Source of the DNA: Aspidapion aeneum
Lineage: Eukaryota > Arthropoda > Insecta > Coleoptera > Brentidae
Length of the DNA stretch: 64,000 nucleotides
Direction: 5' to 3'
Assembly: GCA_963576565.1 (NCBI GenBank)
Contig: OY755046.1
Location: forward strand, 70,771,719-70,835,718
Each line of letters starts with the position of its first letter. The stretch's first letter is position 1. Of the stretch, positions 43,388 through 55,317 are shown piece by piece. Both the position numbers and the translations under genes were made by a program. Under the pieces are notes generated by a model that was not told the origin of the DNA, did no database searches, and saw only the letters and a list, made by a program, of their open reading frames with translations.

Positions 43388-44606
43388 TCGGGGGCCGATT
43401 TGCCGCGGGGACAATTTGCCGCCGGCCGATTCGCCGCGGCGACAATTCGCCGCGGGATTTTTTGTTTTATGATATCATTTTTTATTTAGCTTGACTTCAT
43501 ATAATATATTTTTTATTTGTCTGATCATAACTTTTTTCAAACTTTTCAACTAGGTATTTGGTGGTTAGTATTCAATTAAAATTTTTATTTTTTTTTGAAA
43601 AATAAATAAAATGTCGGGTCCAAAATGATGGATTTTAGGTTGCTGATTATTAGTTTTAACTTAAACTAAAAAAAATCAAAATGGCTGATCAAAAATGGCG
43701 GACTTTTCATTTATGAACCAATATGCATCAAATTCAAAACTTTAAGGTGTTTTAGGTAGGTAGTATGACTTCTAACTTAAACTTTTAAAAAAATCAAAAT
43801 GGCGGATGCAAAATGGCGGACTTTCCCATTTATGAACCAATATGCTTCAAATTCGGAATTTTGGGGTCTTTCAGGTCGCTGATTATGATTTCTAACTTAA
43901 ACTTAAAAAAAACAAAATGGACTTTTCAAAATGGCGGACTTTCCCATTATAAACCGATTTGCATTAAACTCGGAACTTGGCGATCTTTAAACTAAAAAAA
44001 AATCAAAATGGCGGATCCAAAAAGTCGGTTTTTCCAATGTATGAACCAATATGCATCAAATTCAGAACTATGCGATCTCTTAGGTCGCTGATGAAAAATA
44101 TTTCACTTAAATTTAAAAAAAAAACAAAATGGCGGATCTATCAAGCAGCGACCTAAAACACCCTAAAGTTCCGAATTTCATGCATATTGGTTCATAAATG
44201 GGAAAGTCCGCCATTTTGATCCGCCATTTTGATTTTTTTAGTTTGAAGTTAAAAATAATAATCAGGCGACCTGAAAGATCGCAAACTTCCGAGTTTGATG
44301 CATATTAGTTCATAAATGGGAAAATCCACCATTTTGGATCCGCCATTTTATTTATTAAAAAAAAAATTTTTTTTATTGAATACTAACCACCAAATACCTA
44401 GTTGGAAAAGTTTGAAAAAAGTTATGATCAGAGAAATAAAAAATAAATTATATGAAGTCAAGCTAAATAATTAAATGATAATATCATAAAAAAAAAAGTT
44501 CGCGGCAAATTGTCCCCGCGGCGAATCGGCCGGCGGCGAATTGTCCCCGCGGCGAATCGGCCGCGGCGAATCGGCCGCGGCAAATCGCCGCGGCGAATTG
44601 TCCCAT
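43388..44606. mobile_element. Foldback element with GC-rich CCGCGGCGAA ends
   Basis: The left end (ggggccgatttgccgcggg, gacaattcgccgcggg) is inverted relative to the right end (cccgcggcgaatcggccg repeated). The arms continue in AT-rich sequence (atttagcttgacttcatata). The interior has repeated aaaatggcgga and aaccaatatgcatcaaattc units, in both orientations. The ends stand out sharply against the AT-rich background. Confidence 0.85.
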
Positions 44607-44859
44607 AGAGACAGGTATTGTTTTCAAGGAAATTTTTCTCTCTATCTAATCTATTGTTGTGCGGACTAGGAAGGTCAACATTTAGCAAATTACAAAAATT
44701 TATTTTTTTGTGCTGAAGGAAATTCGCAGGTGGGAATCACTGTACATTTTTCTGGGAATTACCATTAAACTTTCTGGGAATCACCATTACGCTTCCTGGG
44801 AATCTCGTGAAAATCTCTGCAAATCACCAGAAAATCACTTAGAAACACTCGGAAATCAA

Positions 44860-45400
44860 TACACAGAAAAAAAGAAGTTCTTCAGTTAAGAAAAGTAGTT
44901 TTCTTGAAAAAATTATCTTGACCCAAAAGCAAAAGTCTCCGAACAAAATGTTTTCTTTTCATCTAAGCAAACCGCTTGTTTTGGGAAAAAAAATAATTGT
45001 CTTGGTAAATTGTTTTGGTTTAAAACAAACTGCCTTTCGCGAAGAAAAAGTGGTTTTGAATCAAGTTATAAAATGTCTTACTAATATCTTCTTAACACAA
45101 ATAAAGCTTTACTTTGCCTAAAGACTTTTAATTTTTTAACTCAAAATATCCGGCATCTCAAAACGCAAATGGTGATTTATTCCATAATACTAGAAAACAC
45201 AAAACAAGAAGGTTGCCGCTTCCATTCAAAACAAATCAATTTTCTTGGATAAAGGCAACTTTTATTTTCAACGAAAACCAGCAGTTCAAGAAAATAGATT
45301 TTTTTGTTAAGAAAATATCGTCTTCGTGCATAGGAAAGCAGATTTTTTCTTGGATCAAAGCAATTTGCATTGACTGAAGACATTTTTTTTTTCTGTGTAG
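44860..45400. mobile_element. MITE with ACACAGAAAAAA ends
   Basis: Left acacagaaaaaaagaagttc and right tttttttttctgtgt are inverted; ttcttcagt and actgaagaca follow inward. Internal cttggataaag/ttcttgg words repeat. Open frames inside are incidental. Confidence 0.6.
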
Positions 45401-45404
45401 GAAT

Positions 45405-45609
45405 CATTACGAAGAAATGAAAAGCAATATACGGTTTTTGTAGTAATGAATTTCCCCTCGCTTAGCATCACGGTGTGAATTTGTAGCAATGTTTAGAAAA
45501 ATTCTGTAGATAAACCTTCAAAATTCATAAATGACGCAAAGAATCACGGTGTGAATTTTTTACCAATGTTTAGGAAAACTCTGCAGATAAACCTTAAAAA
45601 TTAATATTT

Positions 45610-45673
<64 letters not shown>

Positions 45674-45675
45674 CC
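45405..45675. repeat. Two ~95-bp direct repeats and a long (TA)n
   Basis: aatcacggtgtgaattt ... ttctgtagataaacctt occurs twice (about 45468 and 45543). A (TA)n run of about 60 bases follows at 45610-45670. Confidence 0.85.
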
Positions 45676-45769
45676 ACACAGTGTTTTAAAATTTAAAAAA
45701 CGTTATTTAGCGATTTTTGAGGTATAAAGCATAAAAATAAAATAAAAATAAATAAAAAATTAAATACTA

Positions 45770-47440
45770 TGTGCACAATTTTTCTACTTCTCCCCTGACA
45801 TGACTTTATTTTTGTTTTATTTCTTGTCCATTTATTCCTTTTTCTATCTGTTAACTTTACATGTTGTTTTCTCATTGATCTTTGGGCTTTTGTTACCTTA
45901 TCCATGTTTGATGTCCAGGTCTGGGATCTGAGGTACTGACAATATTTTTTAGTTTTTAATATGTACCTTAATTTACCAAATGCTGCCCGGGCCAATCTTA
46001 CTCGTATCTATTTTAGTTTTAGTGTAGTTCATACTCAAGCCTATATTTTTAGCTGCTGTATCCAGTTCTTCCAGCATTTTTATCAGTTCTTCTTTCTTAT
46101 CTGTTATTGAGACGATATCGTCAGCATATCTTAGGTGGTTCAAGTATTGTCCGCTTACTTTGATGCCTATTTCTTCCCAATCTAAGTTTTTAAAAACATC
46201 TTCTAGGGCCTGTTAAATAATTTAAGGGATATTGTGTCTCACACCTCTTCTTATGCGAATTGGCTTGGTTTCTTCGTGCATTTTGATTGATGTTGTTGCT
46301 TCGCTATAAATATTGTCTATTAAGTCTGTATATCTGTGATCTATTCGGCTAATAATTACAGATGCTTTTACTGCCCAGTGCTCAATGCTATCGAACGCTT
46401 TTTCTAAGTCGACAAACGCAACATATAGTGGAATATTGTATTCGTTGGCTCGTTCTATTAGGATTTTCATGGTTAATAGGTGTTCAACTGTACTTAAACC
46501 TTTTCTGAAGCCTGCTTGTTCTTTTAATTGATATCAGTCAAATTTTGTTGTTGATAATGATGATTCATATGTGAGTGGGCCTTGCAGCCCTTCCACTGCA
46601 ACCACCAGTGGGTCTATTATGGCTCACTTTTGAGTGGTTTCTCACCACTGTATGCCTAATCCTCCAAAAAGGCCGGCTATCAATTTGGGTGAGACACTGT
46701 TCAGATCTTCTGAGTCGATCGGAGGTTTACCGAAAGTATTCTGACGTAAACGTGCAATAGCCGGACATTCGCACAGTACATGTCTGACTGTTTCGTCATC
46801 CTCCATACAGAGTCTACATTCTGTCTCTTCTGTTAGTCCCATTCTGTGCATGGGTACTCTCAGTCGACAGTGACCCGTAAAAAGACCAGTCACTATACGT
46901 ATCTCCTGTCTGGTGCAATAATGTCCCTGGCTCTGTTTCTACAAGGTCCTTTAATGAACTCTTTAGAGTGAGCCCGTTCTGGCATATTTATCCAGTATTG
47001 TTGGAAGCTATTCTCCATCCATTTTAATATGGTTGATTGAGCAGCATTGTATGATATCCCCAGGGCTGGCTCGGGGCCGAAAAATTCGGCAGATGCCGCT
47101 TCCCTCGCTGCTAGGTCTGCGGCCTCATTTCCCTTGTGCCCAGAATGCCCTGGTATCCATACTAATGATATATTGTTAGCGCTACCAAGCGCATTCAGCG
47201 AATCTTTACAGCTCCTCACGGTTCTCGATAAAACCGTATAGGAATCAAGCGCTCTTAAGGCTGCTTGACTGTCGGAGAAGATTTTTATTGTCCTGTTAGT
47301 CCATCTGTTAATATTTTTGTGAAAAACTTGTAAATTACATTAAGGAGTATCATAGGTCGATAGTTATACAATATTCAAATTTAAGAATAGCCTCCCATTT
47401 TTCTTCGGGACCCTTTTCTGACATATTAAGAAGTACAGAG
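45770..47440 (-). pseudogene. RTE-like LINE, interrupted at 46536-47305
   Basis: Reverse translation gives, 5' to 3', NYRPMILLNVIYKFFTKIL (about 47380-47310), EQAGFRKGLSTVEHLLTMKI and YVAFVDLEKAFDSIEHW (46222-46530), then the C-terminal part near 45693-45995. NYRPxxLLNVIYK, EQAGFR and FVDLEKAFDS are reverse transcriptase blocks; the last carries a catalytic Asp. Another LINE fragment is inserted between the first two blocks. Confidence 0.85.
46552..47305 (-). pseudogene. LINE fragment: RNase H and C-terminal domain
   Basis: Minus-strand frames: KIFSDSQAALRALDSY (about 47284), SLVWIPGHSGHKGNEAADLA (46893-47219), then GHCRLRVPMHRMGLTEETEC and CLCMEDDETVRHVLCECPAI-like sequence (46642-46893). 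SDSQAA and GNEAAD carry RNase H acidic residues. The 3' UTR end ttgttgataatgatgattca matches the copy at 33190-33490. Confidence 0.87.
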
Positions 47441-47580
47441 TTTATATTTTTTTATTTTTAATTCCACAAAAGCACACGTGGCCTAAAAGCAATATGTTTT
47501 GTAATTATGACATACTATATAGGCACTATAATTGAGCCAGGGGAGCAAGTGTTCTCTAAAAATAAACGATATGAAAAATA

Positions 47581-48169
47581 CAGGGTGTCCCATAACTTAG
47601 GGGCCATAGTGCAGCAGGTGATAGAGGAGGTTATTTCCTAGAAAAAAGTTTAAATAACATGGGGTCAACACACATCTGTTTTTAAGACATAGGATTTTTA
47701 ATGTTAGAGGAGTGGGGAAAAAGGGTTTTACAAAAAAACAAAATCTATCACAGCCAGCTGAATACACAGCTAATTGTAATTCAAAAATGTAGTATTCATT
47801 TTTTTGATAAAATTACAAGTTGTCAATTTGAAAAAAAAAATTATTATGTCTCGCGTAGAGACCTTTTTTTATTAATAAAAAATATTAAAAAAACATTGCG
47901 TTTCATAAAAATGTATACCAAAAAAATAGTTTTTTCTAAGAAAAACTGACCGACTCATTTTTTTTTAAATAATTTTTATTTCAATTTATTGCTCTTGTTC
48001 TAATACATGACTTCGCCCAATTTTATATTTTTACTGCGCTTTTTTAAAAAGTTATCAAAAAAGTTTAAAAAATCGCCAACTTTGATGCTCTGTATCTCGT
48101 CAAAGAAAGTTTTCTTTCTCTCTCTCTATCACCTGTTGGCCTATGGCCTTTAAGTTATGGGACACCCTG
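47581..48169. mobile_element. TACAGGGTGTCCCATAA MITE, cleanest copy
   Basis: Ends cagggtgtcccataacttag and taagttatgggacaccctg flanked by TA (47579-47580 and 48170-48171); length 589 bp. Reference for the interrupted relatives at 19361, 33491 and 63661. No transposase. Confidence 0.88.
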
Positions 48170-48214
48170 TATAAACAACTCTGCCAAATATTAGACACCT
48201 AAGCTTACTAATTA

Positions 48215-48441
48215 TTAAACTAAAAAAATAAAACCAAACGGCTGAAATCAAGAGACTAGTAAGATTGGCTTGGGCAGCATTAAAACATAAAAATATTTCC
48301 CAGTACCTCAACACAAAAGTGTATAACGAATGTATCCTTCCTGTTCTCACATGTTGATCCCAGACCTGGATACTTACAAAATCAAACATGGAGAAAGTAA
48401 TAAAAGCCCAAAGATCAATGGAAATACAAATGTCAATATGC
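48215..48441 (+). pseudogene. RTE-like LINE fragment
   Basis: Translates, with a stop, to a segment like QTAEIKRLVRLAWAALKHK then YNECILPVLTC and SNMEKVIKAQRSMEIQM, matching 1333-1997 in forward orientation. The hAT element 48450-49428 is inserted at its 3' edge. Confidence 0.75.
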
Positions 48442-48449
48442 GGTTTTTG

Positions 48450-49428
48450 CAGGGTTACCAGACGTCCGGATTAATCCGGACATGTCCGGATTTTTACTAC
48501 GTCCGGGTGGGTCCGGGCGGATTTTTGATAAACGTCCGGATTTTAAAGTAGCCGCCTTTATAAACATCAAATAATGCAAAATAAACTAGTTTCAAAAAAT
48601 GTAATTAAACAATAATCGTCGATAAATTTACCAGTGTGAATTCACCTTTAAACATAACGTTTTACCTTACATCTTGCCTGTTCAGTCAAAACGCATCAAG
48701 TAAAACTTTGTGTGTAGACGGAAAAACGGACGTTTTACTTGAACTGATTTAAGACGGAAGACCGCCTAGAGAACTGACCGGATCACGCATTGTTTTCCAG
48801 TAAAACCATCGTTTTGTATCAAAAACTGATCTAAAAACGTACGGTAAAACTATCAAGTGTCTACGCTAGTCTTTCAACCGTCATACTTGACCCTTTTGAC
48901 TGACAGGCAAGACGTAAGGTAAAACGTTATGTTAAGACCCCGCTTAAAGTAGTATTATTAATTTCGCCTTGTTGAATTACACTTCTGCCGTGTGGTCTTA
49001 CGCACACACAATTTTTTTGATGAAGTTTGTTATCTAAAAAAGTACATATCAGACAATTTTACTTCTGATGACCACAATCTGCCTACCCACGAAAAATGGG
49101 CAAAATATTTTAATGCAAGTATTTCTACCCAGTGGACCAAAGAAAGAAATAGGCTGCTTTTATCTTCTGTAAAAGGAATACTCATGACTTCATACAATTT
49201 AAGAAATATGATGCCTAAAAATTCAACGCTATTGAATAAAATACAAAGCAGTGAAAAGTACCTATAAAATAAAATAGTAGGTATATTATGTTATTTATTA
49301 GTTATTGTTTCAATAAAAAAAAAGTTGATTTTTTGTGTGTGGCATCGACAAAATTTTGACGTCCGGATTTTGTCCGGATTTTCTTGACGGCTGGTCCTGG
49401 TTAGAGACGTTTTCATCTGGTAACCCTA
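48450..49428 (+). mobile_element. hAT-like element, CAGGGTTACCAGA ends
   Basis: Left cagggttaccagacgtccgg and right ccgtcaagaaaatccggaca in complement, closing with tctggtaacccta; 8-bp duplication GGTTTTTG at 48442-48449 and 49429-49436. The frame 48992-49267 (HEKWAKYFNASISTQWTKE, LLLSSVKGILMTSYNLRN) may be the end of a transposase. A second foldback lies inside at about 48620-48960. Confidence 0.8.
48620..48960. mobile_element. Foldback MITE inside the hAT
   Basis: Inverted words taacgttttaccttacatct / agacgtaaggtaaaacgtta and acttgaactgatt / agtcaaaacgcatcaagt-type arms around a centre near 48790. No ORF. Confidence 0.65.
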
Positions 49429-49436
49429 GGTTTTTG

Positions 49437-50001
49437 GAATATAGTAGAACAGGTTTTTCTCAATAATTTGTGAAAATTCAGCCTAATACTTATTAGTTAA
49501 AAAATAGAATAGCGTACGGTGCACTATAAGGGGCAATCGCTCATTGCACTTGAGAAATTTGGTTAGGCTGAGAAAGATTACAAAAAAAGAAAAAAATAAT
49601 AAATTAAAAAGTTTTCAAGCCATTAAATGACTTTACATATTTTTGTCATATTTTTCGGTTTCTAAATTTCTATTGGTCCACTACACGTGGCTCTAAATTT
49701 TTCCAACGTGTCGGGTTCTTTTTTTTTTTCTTAAATTTTTTAATTGTGTTTTTGGATATCTGGATGGCATTTTATTATTTTTGAGCGTTTTTTGATGACA
49801 TCTAGCACCCGGGTAACGCGATACCACGAAGCTGCACTTGTCTTCATTTTAGTAAAAAAAATAAAGTGGGCCAGAAGGCACCAATAATAAACCTCCCATA
49901 CCATGTTAAAAAAATTAAATATATATTTTTTTTACTACATTCAATGGATTCAATAATAATAATAATCAACGCTATCTTAACTTTACTAAATGTTTTCTAT
50001 A
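49437..50001. other. No recognisable feature
   Basis: About 560 bases of AT-rich sequence in which I see neither gene nor repeat end. Confidence 0.4.
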
Positions 50002-50664
50002 CAGGAGGTTTCCTAAACATTGGTCAAAAATTCGGGGTGTGATTCCTGGAGTATCTTCCTGAAAAAAAGTTCCTAGAAACATTTGTCGAAAAATGGTTCC
50101 TGAGGGAGCTGCACCCTGAAGACTGTTTTTCCTCTATATTTCCGAAACCGTCCATGCAAAAATCATGAAAATTGGTACAACGTATAAATCTTTAAAGCTG
50201 CATCAGAATTTCAGCTCAGAATTGTAAAATTTTAATCAGGGGCGTATCATACCAGGGGGGTTAAGGGTAAAAAGAATCCCACTTTTTCTATGGTAGTTTT
50301 TTCCCATTGAAATTTTAGAATATGATACCCACGTAAGAAAGGTGCTCTTAGTTCATATCGATGGGGCGAGTAGTTTTCCAGGAAATCACAATTTTTGACA
50401 TTGATGCATCAACACCCTCAAGATGAGTTTTCCTCAATAGTTTCAAAACCCCTCATAAAAACATCATGAAATTTGGTACACGGCATAAAATTTTGATGGC
50501 AAATTGGATTATGACCTCAAAATTGTAAAATTTCTCTGTGAGAAAAAAACAGTCTTCAGAGTGCCCTTTTTAAAGGGGACACAAATGTTGCTAGGAACTT
50601 TTTCTGCATGAAAATACTCCAGTAATCACAACGAATTTTTTACCAATGTTTAGGAAACATCCTG
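50002..50664. mobile_element. Foldback MITE, CAGGAGGTTTCCTAAACATT ends
   Basis: Left caggaggtttcctaaacatt and right aatgtttaggaaacatcctg flanked by TA (50000-50001 and 50665-50666). The arms also share gttcctagaaacattt / aaatgttgctaggaac and agactgtttttcctct / acagtcttcaga. Confidence 0.85.
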
Positions 50665-50829
50665 TATGTATAGCATATATACATAGATTAATATAGTCAT
50701 GATTATTGGCCCGAAATAATAATAATGTAAAAACTATCAAATTATTTAGGGAAACTAGCCACGTTCCCTTACTCTTGACAGTCCAAAAAGAAGAATTAAA
50801 TGAGACTCGGCCATTTTGTAAACAGATCT

Positions 50830-52640
50830 GAATAAAAAATATTCTAAGTACCTAAAAACAAAAGTGTCTAACCAATGTATTCTTCCTGTACTTACCTATG
50901 GATCCCAGAGCTGGACACTTATAAGAAGATACATGGATAAGGTAACAAAAACCCAAAGATCAATGGAAAGACAAATGTTACATGTAAAGCTAATAGATAG
51001 AAAAGGGAACGAATGGATAAGAAATAAAACAAAAGTAAGGGATGTTAGAGGAGAGGTAACAAAACTAAAATGGAAATTTGCCGTTTATAATATCAGACAA
51101 AAAGACGATCGATGGAACAAATGTCTTGTAAGCTGAAGACCTTACGAAAATAATAAAAAATAGGGGAAGACCCCTATGGGATAGGCGGGCGATTTGAAGA
51201 AACATTTTTTTTTATTTGTCAAACACACTGTGTTTATTGTATTACAATATAGTCAGTAAGACTAATTAGCAATTTTGTTTTAACTTAATTTACTAGAAAA
51301 GTCAGATTTAAACTTAGGGTTCACTCAACAGTTTTCCCCGCTTTGTTTAGTCTGTAACTCACAATTGTGTTGTGTTTATAGCATTATTTTGTTTTATGTA
51401 TAATTCACTTAGTTTACTAGCTCAAACGGCTTCACTCTTTTTAGTCTTCGAACTAGCATAGTATTGTCTAGAAGCTGAATTGCTTCCACATTCACATGCC
51501 GATGGAGTCTATCTTCATGGCTTTTTGCGTACTTTTTTATAGTCTCTGCTACAGTTTCGATTTTTAGATCTCGATGAAGGTCACTATTTCGAACGTACCA
51601 AGGTGCATTTACAATGTTTCTTAATACTTTATTTTGAAATCTCTGTACAACTAGAATGTTACTCTCTTTAGCACAACCCCATAGTTGAATACCATATGTC
51701 CATACTGGTTTCAGTATTTGTCTATAAAGCAGTAACTTATTATGAATTGTTAAATTGGACTTCCTTCCAATTAGCCAGTTGATTTTTCTATACCTTATCT
51801 CAAGTTCTTCTTTTTTTTCTTAACATGTGCTTTCCAGCGCAATTTGGCATCAAGTGTCATACCTAGATATTTTGCCTAATTTGAATATGGTACGGGAATG
51901 TTGTTAATTGTAATTTGTATGTGATTTATATTTTTGTTTGTAAAATCAACATGAATTGATTTGGTTTCATTTAATTTTATTCGCCACTTTGTGGTCCAAC
52001 TGTGAACTTGGGTGACTGCATCCTGAAGTTTTTCTATGCATTTTTCAATAGATTTTTCTACCGTCAATAAACCAGTATCATCGGCAAATGTTGCTAAGTG
52101 GCAATTTTCTGGCTTTGGGATATCACAAGTGAATAATAAGTATAGATATGGGCCTAGTACGCTACCCTGGGGCACGCCTGCTTGAATTTCTCTTAAATTT
52201 GAGTATGAGTCTTCCTGTTTTACTCTAAAATGTCTATCAGATATGTATGATTCTAAAATATCCGAATATTGTTTTGGCAGAAACCGTTTTAGTTTAAAAT
52301 TAAGGCCTTCATGCTACACTTTGTCAAATGCTTGTGCTACATCTAGAAAAACTGCAGAACAAACTTTTCCCTCTTCTAGTGCTTTTTCTATTATATTAGT
52401 AATTCTGTGTACTTGATCTATCGTGGAATGCTTGTCTCGAAAACCAAATTGATGAGACGGAATAATTTCTTGTCTTTCTATGATGGGTTTTATTCTTTTA
52501 AGCAATAATTTTTCATATTCATTTTTTGAAGAAACATGCGGGAACTAGATGGATGAACACGGCGACATACAAAGAAGACTGGAAAATATTGGGGAAGGCT
52601 TATGTCCAAAGATGGCTGAAAGAAGGCTAAATAGATACAA
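50830..52640 (+). pseudogene. RTE-like LINE C-terminus, split by a Jockey-like insertion
   Basis: 50864-51136 encodes SNQCILPVLTYGSQSWTL and MERQMLHVKLIDRKGNEWI; the protein resumes at 52525-52640 with the ATRWMNTATYKED-like end. Between them lies the minus-strand LINE 51206-52524. Confidence 0.85.
51206..52524 (-). mobile_element. Jockey-like LINE, 5'-truncated, with TSD
   Basis: The 13-bp duplication tttgaagaaacat is at 51193-51205 and 52525-52537; a poly(T) start at 51206 is the reverse of a poly(A) tail. Minus-strand RT blocks: QEIIPSHQFGFRDKHSTID and CSAVFLDVAQAFDKV (52314-52505), MPQGSVLGPYLYLLFTCDIP and LATFADDTGLLTVEKS (51876-52175). FLDVAQAFD and FADD are the polymerase Asp motifs. 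A frameshift lies near 52200-52310. Confidence 0.9.
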
Positions 52641-53052
52641 GAGCGGAATTGGGGGGGGGGGGAGGTGTAAAGTGGTAATTAACCCCCTCCCCTAGACGAA
52701 AATATATGCACTTTTAGTTAGTAAATCAAGGATTTGTCGGATAATTACCCCCCCACAAAAAATTAAATGTACAAATATATTTTCTGTCAGATCTATTACT
52801 TACTATATAAAATTGCCGAGTCTTGACTAATTTTTCTCAATTTCTTTTTAATTTATGTTTTGAGTATGGAGGGCTCGAAACTTCTTGGGGCTTTTAATGT
52901 GCGACAGTGACAAATTATAGCTTTTCGAAATCCGATACCTTTTTATTGCTTTCGTGCATACGAAGAGAGGTTATTAAAATAATGTTGAACTGAAGGCACC
53001 CATAAAAAGGGTTTTTTTAGTCTTAAAGGGCTCCTACACCACATATTTAGCA

Positions 53053-53117
53053 GTGGCGTACGTAGGGGGGGACTTAAAGGGGCTCAGACCACTAATATTG
53101 TTAAAAATATTATTTGT
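53053..53117. mobile_element. hAT end fragment
   Basis: cagtggcgtacgtaggggg resembles the left end of the hAT at 28172 and of hAT elements in general. It is cut off by a family A repeat after about 65 bases. A run of ten or more G lies upstream at about 52649-52662. Confidence 0.5.
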
Positions 53118-54480
53118 AATAAACGTGGAATTTCGTACCCGTGAATTTAAAAATCAAACAAGTTTCGTGGCTAATCGGGCAAAAAGGAGATTTTTTGTTT
53201 CCCTTATATTTTTCCGTGGGTAGCTTGAAAACTTAACCTCACGGGGGTCCAAGATCTAATGGACACCTAATAAGTGTTGACAGTTAACCGTTTCGTCCTT
53301 ATGGGACTCCTCAGAACACTGATGGTCAATGTGACAAATCTTGCGAAGTTAATCAGACGGTTTTGTCTCTAATTAAATGTAATTAGTGAGCGAACTATAG
53401 CAAGAGGCGCCATCTACCGAGATACGAGAGAAACAAAAAACCAAAAGCATGGAAAAACACTGCTATACAATATCGATCAATGAAAAGATCGAATGCAAAT
53501 AAAAGAAAACAACTATAGTCCGTGACCTACGACAGCTCTTTGTCTTTCAGGCCGGATCAACACGGATTGCATTTTTACCCGTCTTCAAGACAGTGAGCGT
53601 CAGCAACGGAATTTTTAAGCCAAATAATACTAACAAACGTGGAATTTCGTACCCGTGAATTTAAAAATCAAACAAGTTTCGTGGCTTTTTTAATTAGCAG
53701 TGTTTTTCCCTGCTTTTGGTTTTTTGTTTCTCTCGTCTCTCGGTAGATGGCGCCTCTTGCTATAGTTCGCTCACTAGTCACATAGTTTACTCAATTACAT
53801 TTAATTAGAGACAGAACCGTCTGATTAACTTCGCAAGATTTGTCACATTGACCATCAGTGTTCTGAGGAGTCCCATAAGGACGAAACGGTTAACTGTCAA
53901 CACTTATTAGGTGTCCATTAGATCTTGGACCCCCGTGAGGTTAAGCTTTCAAGCTACCCACGGAAAAATATAAGGGAAACAAAAAATCTCCTTTTTGCCT
54001 GATTAGCCACGAAACTTGTTTGATTATTTGTAATAATCAAATAATCGGGTAAAAAGGAGTTTTTGTTTCTCTCATTTATTTCCGTGGGTGCCTTGAAAGC
54101 TTAACCTCAAGGGGGTCCAAGATCTAATGTACACCTAATAAGTGGTGACAGTAAACTGTTTCGTCCTTATGGGACTCCTAAGAACACTGCTTGGTCAATG
54201 TGACACCCTTGCGAAGTTAATTAGACGGTTTTGTCTCTAATCCTATGTAAATAGTGAGAAAACTCTTGCAAGAAGCGCCATCTACCGAGATACGAGAGAA
54301 ACTAGAACAAAAGCAGTCGAATTCGGAACAAAGAAAAAGAAACCATCCGTGAGGACAGCTCTTTTGTCTCTCAGGCCAGAGCAACGCTGATTACCGTTTT
54401 TACCCACCATCAGACGCGAGCGTCAATCAGCAGAATTTTTAAGCCAAATAATATAACAAATGTGACTTTTAGTACAGTAG
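53118..54480. repeat. Repeat family A: unit, inverted unit, diverged unit
   Basis: 53124-53690 is a direct unit; 53690-54025 is the reverse complement of much of it (ttgctatagttcgctcacta, cttggacccccgtgaggtta); 54030-54460 is a third, diverged direct unit resembling the copy at 27872. Confidence 0.88.
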
Positions 54481-54519
54481 TAGTAGTAACATGACATATT
54501 TATATATATATATATATAT

Positions 54520-55315
54520 TTATCGGTTTCACAACGTTCTACGTCTTCCGATACCCAATCTCCATTCGTTTCTGTTTGCCCATAATTCATCATCTAGGCC
54601 TCTTATTCTTATTTCTCTGTCTATTCCTTCTCTCCAGCTTCTCCTTGGCCGTCCTCGTTTTCTTTGGCCAGTTGGTTTCCATTGTAGTATTTGTTTAGGT
54701 AGTATTTCATCATTCATTCTTTGTACATGTCCGTACCACACTAGTTGTTTTGTTCTTATATCATCCACTAAAGTACGTTCACCCACTGTCATAATTTCTC
54801 TTATTCTTTGATTTGTAACTCTTTCTCTTTTTGATTTCCCTGCTGCTCTTCTCCAATAGTCCATCTCCGTAGCGGAAAGCATTTTTTCTGTTCTATCCTT
54901 GATTGGTCATACTTCTGAGCCGTATGTAATAATACTTTTTGCAATGGTGTTATATATAAGCTTTTTGTTATGTTTTGATATACTTTGGTCCCAAATTATT
55001 CCATTTAATAAAGTTATTGCTTTTCTTCCTTGTATGTTTCGATCTTTTATAGCTTTGTCTAGTGTTCCGTCACCTGTAATTTTTAGACCTAAGTATTTAT
55101 ACTCATCACAGGACTGAATTCGCTGCCCGGTATTTAAGATTAGATCCTGTTTCATTCCACCGATACACATATACTCTGTCTTATTGAGATTAACCTCTAG
55201 TCCCCACTTATTGTACTCTTCTATTAGTTTTCGTGTCATATATTCGAGGTCGTCATAATCCTGAGCCACTACTATCTGATCATCGGTGAAACATAAAGTA
55301 TACAAGGTGGTTTAA
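54520..55315 (-). pseudogene. LINE reverse transcriptase, (TA)n tail, 5'-truncated
   Basis: Minus-strand frames 54907-55305 (DDQIVVAQDYDDLEYMTRKL, GLEVNLNKTEYMCIGG) and 54529-54882 (YGHVQRMNDEILPKQILQW, RGRPRRSWREGIDREI), interrupted by one frameshift near 54890. FADD appears as FTDD. The TA run at about 54500-54522 is the 3' tail. Truncated near 55313 and head-to-head with the next fragment. Confidence 0.87.
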
Positions 55316-55317
55316 TT

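Noticed and set aside
49437..50001. A host gene in the gap between transposons
   Set aside because: No frame over 60 codons, no splice-like structure and no recognisable domain.
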